A DNA stretch of 64,000 nucleotides from Acidobacteriota bacterium. GTDB lineage: Bacteria > Acidobacteriota > Thermoanaerobaculia > UBA5066. Below are positions 25,524 through 34,192 of the stretch, piece after piece. Position 1 is the first letter of the stretch. Every line of letters starts with the position of its first letter. The position numbers and the translations under genes are program-made. Below the pieces are notes generated by a model. The model was given only the letters and a program-made list of their open reading frames with translations, was not told where the DNA came from and did not search any database. Location: the NCBI GenBank assembly GCA_016716715.1, contig JADJVE010000007.1, positions 205,885-269,884 of the forward strand. Direction: 5' to 3'.

Positions 25524-26539
25524 CTGGTCTCCCTCGCGCGGATTTTATCACCCCGGTCCACCAGCCACCCCCGCTCGAGATACCACTCCCACGTCAATCG
25601 CGACCCAGTCGCGAAGTCAGTTCGAAACGGTTGTCCGAGCGCGACTTGCGCCTCGGAGACGTCGCAAAGCCAGGCCTCCTGCAGCATCTCGTCCGCCTTC
25701 TCCGAGTTGAAGACGGGCGGCCCTTTCGCGAAGGCCGAGAGCGCTCCCACGATGTGACCGGCGCCACGGATCACGGCCCCCGGGACGGGCAGCCGGAACG
25801 GCCGGCGCGAGGGCAGGCCAGCCAGAGTTTCGGCGATGGAGGCGTAGTCGAGCACCTCGGGGTGCGCGACGTAAAACGTCTCGCCCCGTCCCCCGCGGTC
25901 GAGAGCCCCCTTCACCGCGGCGGCCACGTCCGGCCCGTAGACCATCTGGACGCGGGGCTTCCCACCGGCGAGGACCGGTACCACTCCCCTCGACGCGGCC
26001 ACGAAGAGATCGCGGATCGCCGTCTCGCGCGGTCCGTAGACGGCGCACGGCCGGAGGATCGTGAACGGAACGCCCGCGCGCCGCAGCGCCTCTTCACCCG
26101 CGAGCTTGGAGCGGCCGTACGCGGAGACGGGATCCGGAACGCTGGAGGGCGATACGGGCACGCCGTCCCGGCTCGGCCCGCCCGCCGCCTGGGACGACAC
26201 GAGGACCACGTGCGCGCCCGGCGCGTGCGTACGCACGGCTGCGGCGACGTTCTCCGTTCCCGCTGCGTTCGCGGCGAGGTACTCGGCCTCGCTCCGGGCG
26301 GAAGTCTTCCCCGCCACGTGGACGACGGCGGACGCGCCCTCGACGAGAGCCGGCAGCGTCGCCGCGTCGCGGACGTCGCCCCTCACGAGGTCGACGCCGG
26401 TGCCCTTCAGCCACGCGACGTCGTCGGGGCGCCGCACGAGCGCGCGCACGCGATACCCGGCGGCGAGGAGCGCGTCGGCGACATGGCTGCCCACGAATCC
26501 CGTGCCGCCGGTGAGGGAGACGAGATCGCCCGCGCGCAT
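25520..26539 (-). CDS. NAD(P)-dependent epimerase/dehydratase-type SDR, CerR-like
   Basis: 339-residue extended short-chain dehydrogenase. The dinucleotide motif GGTGFVGSH is near residue 11 and the catalytic YGRSK near 142. Such proteins include NAD-dependent epimerases and 3-beta-hydroxysteroid-type reductases. Next to Spt-like and bCerS-like genes it fits CerR, the ceramide reductase acting on the 3-oxo group in bacterial sphingolipid synthesis. Its stop overlaps the Spt-like start by four bases. The ATG lies six bases after a TAGAGT box, so this three-gene operon probably starts with a leaderless message. Confidence 0.72.
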   Translation of the reverse strand: MRAGDLVSLTGGTGFVGSHVADALLAAGYRVRALVRRPDDVAWLKGTGVDLVRGDVRDAATLPALVEGASAVVHVAGKTSARSEAEYLAANAAGTENVAAAVRTHAPGAHVVLVSSQAAGGPSRDGVPVSPSSVPDPVSAYGRSKLAGEEALRRAGVPFTILRPCAVYGPRETAIRDLFVAASRGVVPVLAGGKPRVQMVYGPDVAAAVKGALDRGGRGETFYVAHPEVLDYASIAETLAGLPSRRPFRLPVPGAVIRGAGHIVGALSAFAKGPPVFNSEKADEMLQEAWLCDVSEAQVALGQPFRTDFATGSRLTWEWYLERGWLVDRGDKIRARETR

Positions 26540-26545
26540 CGGAGG

Positions 26546-26551
26546 ACTCTA
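26546..26551 (-). promoter_or_regulatory. Leaderless-type -10 box (TAGAGT) for the CerR-Spt-bCerS operon
   Basis: TAGAGT, six bases (CCTCCG), then ATG at 26539 on the minus strand. Confidence 0.6.
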
Positions 26552-26560
26552 CCGCAGGGC

Positions 26561-26566
26561 TAGAAT
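26561..26566 (+). promoter_or_regulatory. -10 box (TAGAAT) for the gluzincin peptidase gene
   Basis: TAGAAT, 11 bases before the ATG at 26578. It faces the opposing TAGAGT box across nine bases. Confidence 0.5.
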
Positions 26567-26577
26567 CCCCCGCGACC

Positions 26578-28653
26578 ATGAAACAACTCGCATTCGCCGC
26601 CGCCGCGACGCTCGCGCTCGCGCTTCCCGCCACCGCGCTCGAGGCGCCGCGGAAGATCGTCGACTACGACATCAAGGTGTCTCTCGATCCGGAGACGAAG
26701 CTCGTCGAGGGATCCGAGACGCTGAAGTGGACGAACCCGTCCGATGGCCCGGTCGGCGAGCTGCGCTTCCACCTCTACTGGAACGCGTTCCGGAACGACC
26801 GCTCCACGTTCTTCAAGGAGTCCGGCGGCCAGCTGCGCGGCGACAAGGCCGACACGGGCAAGGGCTGGGGCTACACGGACGTGACGTCGATGAAGTGGGA
26901 CGGGGCCGAGCTGATCAAGGGAGCCCGTTTCGACAGCCCGGACGACGGCAACCCGGATGACCGGACCGTCCTCGTCGTCCCGCTCCCCCGCCCCGTCGCC
27001 CCCGGAGAGACCGCGACGCTCGCGATCGCCTGGAAGGCCAAGGTCCCGAAGGTCTACGCGCGCGCGGGTTTCGTCCGCGACTTCTTCTTCTTCGGGCAGT
27101 GGTTCCCGCAAATCGGCGTCTACGAGCCGAAGGGCCGCCGCCGCCGGACCGAGGCCGGCTGGAACTGCCACCAGTACCACGCGAACTCCGAGTTCTACGC
27201 GGACTGGGGCGACTGGCGTGTCGCGATCACGCTCCCCGAGAAGTTCGTCGTCGGCTCGGCCGGCGCGCTCGTCTCCGAGAAGAAGGATGGCGGGAAGAAG
27301 ACGCTCACGTTCGAGCAGAAGGCCGTCCACAACTTCGCCTTCACGGCCGACCCGCGTTACGTCGTCGTCGAGGATGTCTTCGACCCGGCGAAGGACGTCC
27401 CGAAGGACGAGCTCGCGCGTGCCGCGAAGACACTCGGTCGCAGCGAAGGCGACCTGCTCGCCGGGTTCCACAAGGTCTCGATCAAGCTCTACCGTCAGCC
27501 CGAGCACGGCGCGTTCGACCGGCGGCAGATCGAGGCGCAGAAGTGGGCGCTCGCGTGGACGGGCCTCTGGTGCTTCCCCTACCCGTATGCACAGATCTCC
27601 ATCATCGACACGCCCGAGGACGGCACGGGGGCGACCGGCATGGAGTACGAGACGATTTACACGACCCTCGCGTTCACCTGGATGGCGCGCTGGCCGTTCA
27701 ACCGTCTCTATCTCCCGGAGATGGTCACGATCCACGAGTTCACGCACGGCTACTGGATGGGCCTCCTCGCCTCGAACGAGTTCGAGGAGAGCTGGATGGA
27801 CGAGGGAATCAACACCTTCACGGAGCTCGTGATGGTAGATCGCAAGTACGGCACGTACCTCGCGCTCCCACTCGGGATCGGCGTGACGAACGAGGAGAGC
27901 AATCGCACGTCGGCCCTCACGCAAGACCACGATCCAATCCTCGCGAGCTCCTGGAAGTACGCGAGCGAGGGCTCCTACGGCCGCAACTCGTATCCGCAGC
28001 CCGGGACGACGATTCAGCAGATCCGGAATCTTCTCGGCGAAGAGACGTTCTGGCGCGCGTTCCGCGGCTACGCGGAGCGCTGGCGCTTCGACCACCCGAC
28101 GTCCGAGGATTTCTTCGACCTCATGCGCGCGAGCGGAAATCCCCTCGTCGCGGACCTGATCCAGAAGACCTGGTACGGCCGCGGCTGGGTGGACTTTTCG
28201 GTTTTCACGGCCGAGACGCATCGGGACAAGGGCTTCACCGGCTTCGACGACTCCGCGAAGCCCGTCAACTTCGACCCCGACCCGAAGAAGAAAGAAAAGA
28301 AGAAGGACGACAAGGACAAGGGCGACAAGGGCACGTGGCAGTCGCTCGTCACCATCGGGCGAGACGGCGACATCGAGATGCCGGCCACGGTCGTCCTGAC
28401 GTTCAAGGACAAGACGACCATCACCCGCACCTGGGACGGCGCGAGCGGGTGGATCAAGTACCGCGCCACGTCCTCGTCGCCGCTCGTGAAGGCCGAGGTA
28501 GACCCGGAGCGACGGACCGTCCTCGACCGCAACCCCTGGAACAACGCCCGGTACACGAAGAAGTACGAGGGACCGTCGGCCGCCGCGAAGGGCCGGACCT
28601 ACGCCCTGCATCTCGTGGAGATCCTGCTTTCCACGCTGTGGGGTGTCCTGTGA
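26578..28653 (+). CDS. Secreted M1-like (gluzincin) metallopeptidase
   Basis: 691-residue exported zinc peptidase. A signal peptide (FAAAATLALALPATA) is followed by an M1-type N-terminal beta domain (DYDIKVSLDPETKLVEGSET). The zinc site is HEFTH at about 386-390, with the third ligand Glu 18 residues later in SWMDEGIN, the exact M1 spacing. The substrate-anchoring GxMEN motif appears as TGMEYETIY, so it may not be a classical aminopeptidase. A Lys/Asp-rich insert (PKKKEKKKDDKDKGDKG) lies near 565. The C-terminal end is hydrophobic (VEILLSTLWGVL). It overlaps the next membrane-protein gene by four bases (GTGA). Confidence 0.9.
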   Translation: MKQLAFAAAATLALALPATALEAPRKIVDYDIKVSLDPETKLVEGSETLKWTNPSDGPVGELRFHLYWNAFRNDRSTFFKESGGQLRGDKADTGKGWGYTDVTSMKWDGAELIKGARFDSPDDGNPDDRTVLVVPLPRPVAPGETATLAIAWKAKVPKVYARAGFVRDFFFFGQWFPQIGVYEPKGRRRRTEAGWNCHQYHANSEFYADWGDWRVAITLPEKFVVGSAGALVSEKKDGGKKTLTFEQKAVHNFAFTADPRYVVVEDVFDPAKDVPKDELARAAKTLGRSEGDLLAGFHKVSIKLYRQPEHGAFDRRQIEAQKWALAWTGLWCFPYPYAQISIIDTPEDGTGATGMEYETIYTTLAFTWMARWPFNRLYLPEMVTIHEFTHGYWMGLLASNEFEESWMDEGINTFTELVMVDRKYGTYLALPLGIGVTNEESNRTSALTQDHDPILASSWKYASEGSYGRNSYPQPGTTIQQIRNLLGEETFWRAFRGYAERWRFDHPTSEDFFDLMRASGNPLVADLIQKTWYGRGWVDFSVFTAETHRDKGFTGFDDSAKPVNFDPDPKKKEKKKDDKDKGDKGTWQSLVTIGRDGDIEMPATVVLTFKDKTTITRTWDGASGWIKYRATSSSPLVKAEVDPERRTVLDRNPWNNARYTKKYEGPSAAAKGRTYALHLVEILLSTLWGVL

Positions 28654-29561
28654 GCGTCTATTCGACCGGCCTCGGCGCCGCCCTCCGCCACCGGCGGCTC
28701 GCCGCCGTCCTGTGGCTCTCGCTCCTCGCGTCCGCCCTCGTGACGTGGTTCCCGATGAAGAAACTGCTCGGGCCCCTGGACGAGGGCGCGTTTCGCGACT
28801 CGCTCGTGAAGGGGTGGGACGGCTGGGCGTTCGTGTCGTTCGTTGCATCGCGCGGGCCGGAGATCGGGATCGCGCTCGCGGCGGTGACGGGGGCGTTCGT
28901 CGTCTTCGGGCTCCTTACGATCTTCCTGACGGGCGGCGTCCTGCGCGCGCTCATCGGGGATCGCCCACGCCCGGTGTTCCGCCTCGTCGTCGCCGAGTCC
29001 GCCGGCCTCTTCAAGGCAAACCTCTGGGCGACGATCCGCTTCGCGATCGCAGCCGCCTTCTGGCTCGGCATCCTCGTCGCGGGCCCGATGGCCCTCCTGG
29101 CAAAGCTAGGCAAGAACGCGCCGCCGCACACGTTCATTCCGGAACTCCGCTTCTGGTGGGGAATCGTGATCGGGGCGATCGTCCTGCTGAACGTCGGCCT
29201 CCGGTACGACCTCGCGCGCGTGGCGCTCGCTCGCGGCGAGGCCGTGAACGCCCGCGGCGCCTACCGAGTCGCGAAGCGCCGCCTGCGCGGAAGCCGGCCC
29301 TCCGCGATCCTCCTCGCGGTCGTCTGGATCGCGGTCGGTCTCGCCGTGCAGGCCGCCTTCACGTCGTGGGGCCTGCGCTGGAACCCGCACACGAACGGCT
29401 CCACGTTCGGGCTCTTCGTCTTCCGCCAGTTCGGGTTCTTCGTCCTCGCGATGGTGCGCGTCGGCTTCTGGGCCTCGCTCCTCGCGTGGGAGAACGAGCG
29501 CCGCCCGTCCCCGTCGCTGTACGGGCCCGGCCCGATGGGGGCATCAGTCCGTCAGCGGCAG
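28650..29561 (+). CDS. Polytopic membrane protein of unknown function, 3' end unresolved
   Basis: About 300 residues with six or so membrane helices (AAVLWLSLLASALVTWF, GIALAAVTGAFVVFGLLTIF, FAIAAAFWLGILVAGPMALL, GIVIGAIVLLNVGL, AILLAVVWIAVGLAVQAAF, FGFFVLAMVRVGFWASLLAW). Start is a GTG overlapping the peptidase stop. After the last helix the sequence reads WENERRPSPSLYGPGP and should end, but no stop codon occurs in this frame until 30914, across the whole antisense of homoserine dehydrogenase. The end given is approximate. Either a stop was lost by an indel or the C-terminus really overlaps the convergent gene. No family recognised. Confidence 0.65.
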
Positions 29562-30848
29562 CGCCAGCGGGGGCTCGACGTGGAAGTCGAGCCCGCGGAT
29601 CTTCGCGAGCGCGGCGTCGAGCGCGCTCTGCGCGACCGGCTCGAGCGTGATGACGAACGGGAGCGCGTCCTTGTCCGGCCACGGCTCCTGAAAGACGGCG
29701 TCGATGTTCGCGCCGTGGTCCGCGAGGATCCGCGCGAGGTCCGCGATGATGCCGGAGCGGTCGCGCACGACGAACCGCAGCGAGTAGGCCGAGACGAACT
29801 CCCCCGCCGAGGCCGCCTCGCACGGGAGAAGGTCGGCGAAGCCCAGCGGCGGGACGCGCGGCTCGCCCTTCGACCGGGCCAGCTCCACGACGTCCGCGAG
29901 GACGGCCGTCGCCGTCGGGTCGCCGCCCGCGCCGCGGCCGGAGAACACGAACGAGCCGCCCGCCGCCGCCTTCACCTCGATCGCGTTGAACGGGCCCGTC
30001 ACCTTCGCGAGAAGCGAGGCTTGCGACACGAGGTGCGTCCGCACGGAAAGGAGAAGGTGCCCGGACGGCAGCTCTCGCGCAACGCCGAGCTGGCGCGGCG
30101 TGCGGCCCAGGCGCTTCGCGTAGAGGAAATCGCACGGAAGGAGGCGCGTGATGCCTTCGCGCGCGATCTGCGCCACGTGTGCGTCGCGCCCGAACGCCAG
30201 ACGCGCCAGGAGAGCGAGCTTGTAAGCCGCGTCCTCTCCCTCGACGTCGCTCGCCGGGTCGGCCTCGGCGTACCCGAGCTTCTGCGCGTCCTTCAGGACG
30301 TCGGCGTACGCGCGGCCCGTCGCCTCCATCTCCGTGAGAATGAAGTTGCAGGTCCCGTTCAGGATCCCCGACACGGAGGCGATCCGGTCGCCCGCGAAGC
30401 TCTCGCGCAGGGCGCGCAGGATCGGGATGCCGCCCGCGACGGCCGCCTCGATGCCGAGCCCGGCCTTCTTCTCGCGCGCGAGCGCCTGAAGCGAGGTCCC
30501 CTCCTTCGCGAGGAGGAGCTTGTTCGCCGTGACGACGCTCTTGCCGGCGCCGAGCGCCGCGCGGATGAGCGCGTTTGCAGGCTCGTGGCCGCCAATCAGC
30601 TCGACGACGAGGTCCACGTCCGGGGCCGTCGCGACCGACGCGAGGTCCGTCGTCCAGCGCACGTCGCTCGGCGCGGCATCGCGCTTGTCGTCCGGCCGGC
30701 GCGTCCCGATGGCGACGAGACGGAGACCGACGCCGCGGCGCGACGCGAGATCGGGCGCGCGGGAGGCGAGGAGCCGGACGAACGCGCGCCCGACGTTGCC
30801 GTAGCCGAGGAGACCCACGCGGACGGGCGCCGGACTATCGCTTTTCAT
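29544..30848 (-). CDS. hom: Homoserine dehydrogenase
   Basis: 434-residue enzyme reducing aspartate semialdehyde to homoserine for threonine and methionine synthesis. The N-terminal NAD(P) motif is GLLGYGNVGRAF (about 12-23). The catalytic and substrate core includes GGIPILRALRE, SGILNGTCNFIL and LGYAEADPASDVEGEDAAYK. A C-terminal ACT domain (about 355-434, RFVVRDRSGIIADLARILA) suggests feedback control by threonine, as in the family. It is transcribed from a strong-looking promoter 8 bases before the ATG. Single gene; neighbours are unrelated. Confidence 0.95.
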   Translation of the reverse strand: MKSDSPAPVRVGLLGYGNVGRAFVRLLASRAPDLASRRGVGLRLVAIGTRRPDDKRDAAPSDVRWTTDLASVATAPDVDLVVELIGGHEPANALIRAALGAGKSVVTANKLLLAKEGTSLQALAREKKAGLGIEAAVAGGIPILRALRESFAGDRIASVSGILNGTCNFILTEMEATGRAYADVLKDAQKLGYAEADPASDVEGEDAAYKLALLARLAFGRDAHVAQIAREGITRLLPCDFLYAKRLGRTPRQLGVARELPSGHLLLSVRTHLVSQASLLAKVTGPFNAIEVKAAAGGSFVFSGRGAGGDPTATAVLADVVELARSKGEPRVPPLGFADLLPCEAASAGEFVSAYSLRFVVRDRSGIIADLARILADHGANIDAVFQEPWPDKDALPFVITLEPVAQSALDAALAKIRGLDFHVEPPLALPLTD

Positions 30849-30856
30849 GCGGGAGC

Positions 30857-30885
30857 AATGTACGGTACGGCAACCCCGCGGTCAA
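30857..30885 (-). promoter_or_regulatory. Sigma70-type promoter of hom
   Basis: Minus strand: TTGACC (30885-30880), 17-base spacer, TACATT (30862-30857), then eight bases to the ATG. Both boxes match well and the spacing is optimal. The leader would be only one or two bases. Confidence 0.7.
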
Positions 30886-30907
30886 AGAACGCCTCCGGAG
30901 GCTTTTC

Positions 30908-32461
30908 ATGCTGAGCACGCTCGCCCTCACCGTCCTCCTCGCACAGACGCGCGCCGCACGGCCCGAGGCCGCTCCGACCGCGACGCCAGCGGTCGCCTCG
31001 GCGAAAGCCGACGAGGCCGCCCAGAGGGACGACAAGAAGAAGGAAGAGAAGGAAGAGCCGCCGGTCGTCACGAAGCACACCCTCACGGCGGGCGGCAAGA
31101 CGCTGTCGTACACGGCGACGACGGGCTTCATGCCGCTCAAGACGGACGCGGGCGAGACCGAAGCGAAGGTCTTCTTCATGGCGTACACGCTGGACCGCGG
31201 CGCCGCCGCCGCGTCGAAGCGGCCGCTCACGTTCTCGTTCAACGGCGGCCCGGGCGCAGCATCCGTGTGGCTGCACATGGGCGCGCTCGGCCCGAAGCGC
31301 GTGAAGATGAAGGACGCCGACGGGATGATGCCGGCGCCGCCCTACACCGTCGTCGACAACGAGGAGACCTGGCTCGGCGACACCGACATGGTCTTCATCG
31401 ACCCCGTCGGGACCGGCTACAGCCGGCCCTCGAAGCCCGAGCTCGGAAAAAAGTTCTGGGGCCTCGACGGCGACATCGCGTCCGTGGGCGAGTTCATCCG
31501 CCTCTACCTCACGCGCTACGAGCGCTGGGGCTCGCCGCTCTTCCTCGTCGGCGAGAGCTACGGCACGACGCGCGCCGCGGGCCTCTCGGGCTACCTCGTG
31601 GACCGCGGCATCGCGTTCAACGGGATCCTCCTCGTCTCCTCGATCCTGAACTTCCAGACGGCGCGCTTCACGCGCGGCAACGACCTCCCGTACCCGCTGT
31701 TCCTGCCGACGTACACGGCGACGGCCTGGTACCACAAGAAGCTTCCCGCCGACCTGCAGGGCAAGCCCCTGCGCGCCGTCCTCGACGAGGTCGAGGCGTT
31801 CGCCGGCGGCGAGTATCCCGTCGCGCTCGCGAAGGGCGACGCGCTCGCCCCCGCCGACCGCAAGGCGCTCGCGGCGCGCCTCGCGCGCTACACCGGGCTC
31901 GACGCCGGGTGGATCGAGCGGGCGGACGAGCGCATCGAGATCATGCACTTCTGCCGCGAGCTCCTCGCCGCCGAGCGGAAGAACGTCGGCCGCATCGACT
32001 CGCGCTTCACGGGCGACAACGAGTCCGGCATCGCCGAGCGCCCGGACTTCGACCCGAGCATCGCTGCCATCGTCCCGCCGTACACCGCCGCCTTCAACCA
32101 GTACGTGAGGGCCGACCTCGGCTTCAAGAGCGACCTGACGTACTACGTGCTCGGCGGAGGGATCGGCAGCCCGTGGGAGTTTCCCCAGAACACGTTCGCG
32201 GACACGAGCGGCGCCCTGCGTTCGGCGTTCGCGAAGAACCCGTCCATGCGCCTCTTCGTCGCGTCGGGGCACTACGACCTCGCGACGCCGCACTTCGCCA
32301 CGCGTTACACGCTCTCCCACATGGGCCTGACGTCAGATCAGCGCGCGCGCATTACGTCGAAGGAATACGAGGCCGGCCACATGATGTACCTCCACGTCGG
32401 CGAGCTCGCGAAGCTCCGCAGGGACGTCGCGGCGTTCTTCGCGTCCGCGCTCGGGAAGTGA
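30908..32461 (+). CDS. Secreted S10-type serine carboxypeptidase
   Basis: 517-residue alpha/beta-hydrolase peptidase of family S10. The ATG at 30908 follows GGAGG and gives a short signal (LSTLALTVLLAQTRAA). A Lys/Glu-rich segment follows, then the S10 fold: FSFNGGPGAASVWLHMG (oxyanion hole, cf. NGGPG), nucleophile Ser217 in LVGESYGTTRAAG, Asp in VASGHYDLATP and His in EAGHMMYLH. Bacterial S10 enzymes release C-terminal residues at acid pH. The TauE-like gene overlaps its stop by four bases. Confidence 0.92.
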   Translation: MLSTLALTVLLAQTRAARPEAAPTATPAVASAKADEAAQRDDKKKEEKEEPPVVTKHTLTAGGKTLSYTATTGFMPLKTDAGETEAKVFFMAYTLDRGAAAASKRPLTFSFNGGPGAASVWLHMGALGPKRVKMKDADGMMPAPPYTVVDNEETWLGDTDMVFIDPVGTGYSRPSKPELGKKFWGLDGDIASVGEFIRLYLTRYERWGSPLFLVGESYGTTRAAGLSGYLVDRGIAFNGILLVSSILNFQTARFTRGNDLPYPLFLPTYTATAWYHKKLPADLQGKPLRAVLDEVEAFAGGEYPVALAKGDALAPADRKALAARLARYTGLDAGWIERADERIEIMHFCRELLAAERKNVGRIDSRFTGDNESGIAERPDFDPSIAAIVPPYTAAFNQYVRADLGFKSDLTYYVLGGGIGSPWEFPQNTFADTSGALRSAFAKNPSMRLFVASGHYDLATPHFATRYTLSHMGLTSDQRARITSKEYEAGHMMYLHVGELAKLRRDVAAFFASALGK

Positions 32462-33204
32462 CGGGCAGCGCGCTCGCGCTCATCCTCGCCTTTCCGGTCG
32501 GGTTGTCACTCGGCCTCCTCGGAGGCGGCGGCTCGATCCTGACCGTGCCCGTTCTCGTGTACGCGGCCGGTCTGGACCCGAAGCTCGCGATCCCCGCCTC
32601 GCTCCTGAGCGTCGGGACGACGAGCCTCATCGCCGCTCTCGCGCACGCCCGGCGAAAGGCGGTCGCCTGGGGCTCGGCACTTGCGTTCGGCGGAAGCGGC
32701 CTCGTCGGCGCCTTTCTCGGCGCGCGCGCCGGCCGGGGGTTCTCCGGACGCACGCTCCTCGTCCTGTTCTCGCTCCTGATGGTCGCCGCGGGCCTTCTCA
32801 TGCTCCGCGGCCGGCGCGGCGGCGGCACCGCGCACGAGCCGCGCCCCGTCCTCGTCGCCCCGCTCGGCGCGGGCGTCGGATTCCTGACCGGCCTGCTCGG
32901 CGTCGGCGGCGGATTTCTCATCGTGCCTGCGCTCGTCATCGCCGCCGGCCTCGCGATGCCGCTCGCCATCGGCACGTCTCTCGTCGTGATTGCGATCAAC
33001 TCCGCCGCGGGCTTCGCGAGCCACATCGGGGAGCAGGCCGTGCCCTACGGCTTCGCGGCGGCGTTCACGGGCGTCTGCGTCCTCGGCGCGCTCGCCGGCG
33101 AGCGCCTCGGGCGCGACCTCCCGGCCGCGAGGCTCCGGAAGTGGTTCGGCGTCTTCGTGATCGCGGTCGGCCTCGCCCTGCTCGTGAAGAACCTCGCACC
33201 CTGA
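32458..33204 (+). CDS. TauE/SafE-family (TSUP) membrane transporter
   Basis: 248-residue polytopic membrane protein with the twofold Gly-rich signature of the TSUP/DUF81 family. The first half has PVGLSLGLLGGGGSILTVPV and the second has GAGVGFLTGLLGVGGGFLIV. About eight helices. Members export or import sulfite, sulfoacetate, taurine-derived or other organosulfur anions; the substrate here is not predictable. The GTG start overlaps the S10 stop (GTGA), so the two are translationally coupled, though no functional link is evident. Confidence 0.88.
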   Translation: MTGSALALILAFPVGLSLGLLGGGGSILTVPVLVYAAGLDPKLAIPASLLSVGTTSLIAALAHARRKAVAWGSALAFGGSGLVGAFLGARAGRGFSGRTLLVLFSLLMVAAGLLMLRGRRGGGTAHEPRPVLVAPLGAGVGFLTGLLGVGGGFLIVPALVIAAGLAMPLAIGTSLVVIAINSAAGFASHIGEQAVPYGFAAAFTGVCVLGALAGERLGRDLPAARLRKWFGVFVIAVGLALLVKNLAP

Positions 33205-33253
33205 CGGGAACCTCCGGGCGCGGGCGGGGTCCAACCGTGCGAAGGAGAACGTC

Positions 33254-34123
33254 ATGCGTCTTCGCACCCCGCTCCTCTCGCTGCTCTTCGCCGCCGGCTC
33301 CGCCCTCGGAAACGCCCCCGCGGGCTTCGGACTCGAAGTCCTCGTGGACGGCTCGGCCCGCCCCGAGTACGCCGCACGCGGCACGGTGTACGTCGAGGCG
33401 CTGCGCGGCCGGGACTTCTCCCTCCGCATCACGAACCCGCTCGGCGTGCGGGTCGCCGTGGCGCTCTCGGTCGACGGCCTCAACACGATCGACGCCAGGC
33501 ACACGACGGCACGGGACGCCCGCAAGTGGATCCTGGATCCCTACCAGACCGTCGTGATCCCCGGCTGGCAGGTCTCCGGCGACACGAGCCGGAAGTTCTA
33601 TTTCACCGGAGAGAAGCGCTCCTACGGCGCCGCGCTGGGCCAGACGGCGAACCTCGGGACGATCGAGGCGGTGTTCTTTCGGGAGAAGCAGCCGTACAGA
33701 GACAGATACCAGGAGAAGATCACCTTGAACGAAAGAGGGAAAGACCAGGAGAGGAGTTCTTCGAGTGAAAGAGGGGACGGGCCGCCGCCCGACTCGATGC
33801 CGGCCCCCTCCGCGGCCGGCGCCCTTGGCGGTGCCAAAGAAGAGCAGAACGAGCAGTCCGGAATGGCTCGGGACCACTCGAAGAAGTCTTCCTCTTCCTC
33901 TCTTTCCGACGAGCTGGCCGCCACCGGCATCGGGCGCCGGACGCGGTTCGACGTGACGCGCGTGGACGTCGACCTCGAGGACGCGCCCGCGATGTCCGTG
34001 CGCCTGCGCTACGAGTTCCGGCCGCAGCTCGTCGCCCTCGGCGTAATGCGCCAGTCGCCCGACCCCGTCGCCCGGCGAGAGGCCGGCCGCGGATTCTCGG
34101 ACTTCTGCCCCGAGCCGAACTGA
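33254..34123 (+). CDS. Secreted protein of unknown function with low-complexity insert
   Basis: 289 residues, ATG after GAAGGAG. A signal peptide (PLLSLLFAAGSALGNAPA) is followed by a beta-rich domain (LEVLVDGSARPEYAARGTVY, VDGLNTIDARHTTARDARKW). A strongly charged Ser/Glu/Lys-rich segment lies at about 160-220 (NERGKDQERSSSSERGDG), then a C-terminal beta segment (RTRFDVTRVDVDLEDAPAM). The insert (33,690-33,910) uses AT-richer codons than the flanks and contains GAGTTCTTCGAGTGAAAGAG, which resembles the recurrent motif. No family recognised. Confidence 0.7.
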   Translation: MRLRTPLLSLLFAAGSALGNAPAGFGLEVLVDGSARPEYAARGTVYVEALRGRDFSLRITNPLGVRVAVALSVDGLNTIDARHTTARDARKWILDPYQTVVIPGWQVSGDTSRKFYFTGEKRSYGAALGQTANLGTIEAVFFREKQPYRDRYQEKITLNERGKDQERSSSSERGDGPPPDSMPAPSAAGALGGAKEEQNEQSGMARDHSKKSSSSSLSDELAATGIGRRTRFDVTRVDVDLEDAPAMSVRLRYEFRPQLVALGVMRQSPDPVARREAGRGFSDFCPEPN

Positions 34124-34137
34124 TCCGGAAACACTTC

Positions 34138-34189
34138 GGGCTCTCCTCCGTATGCGTAGGGGATAGATTCCGTCTACGAAGGAGAGCCC
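34138..34189 (+). promoter_or_regulatory. Nested inverted repeat over the ribosome site of the large M16 gene
   Basis: GGGCTCTCCT (34138-34147) and AGGAGAGCCC (34180-34189) are perfect 10-base inverted copies. Inside them, CGTAG and CTACG form a second 5-base pair. The right arm contains the GGAG ribosome site of the ATG at 34193. A possible -10 box TAGATT (34164-34169) lies in the loop. It could be an RNA hairpin masking the ribosome site on read-through messages, or a DNA operator. Confidence 0.5.
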
Positions 34190-34192
34190 TGC

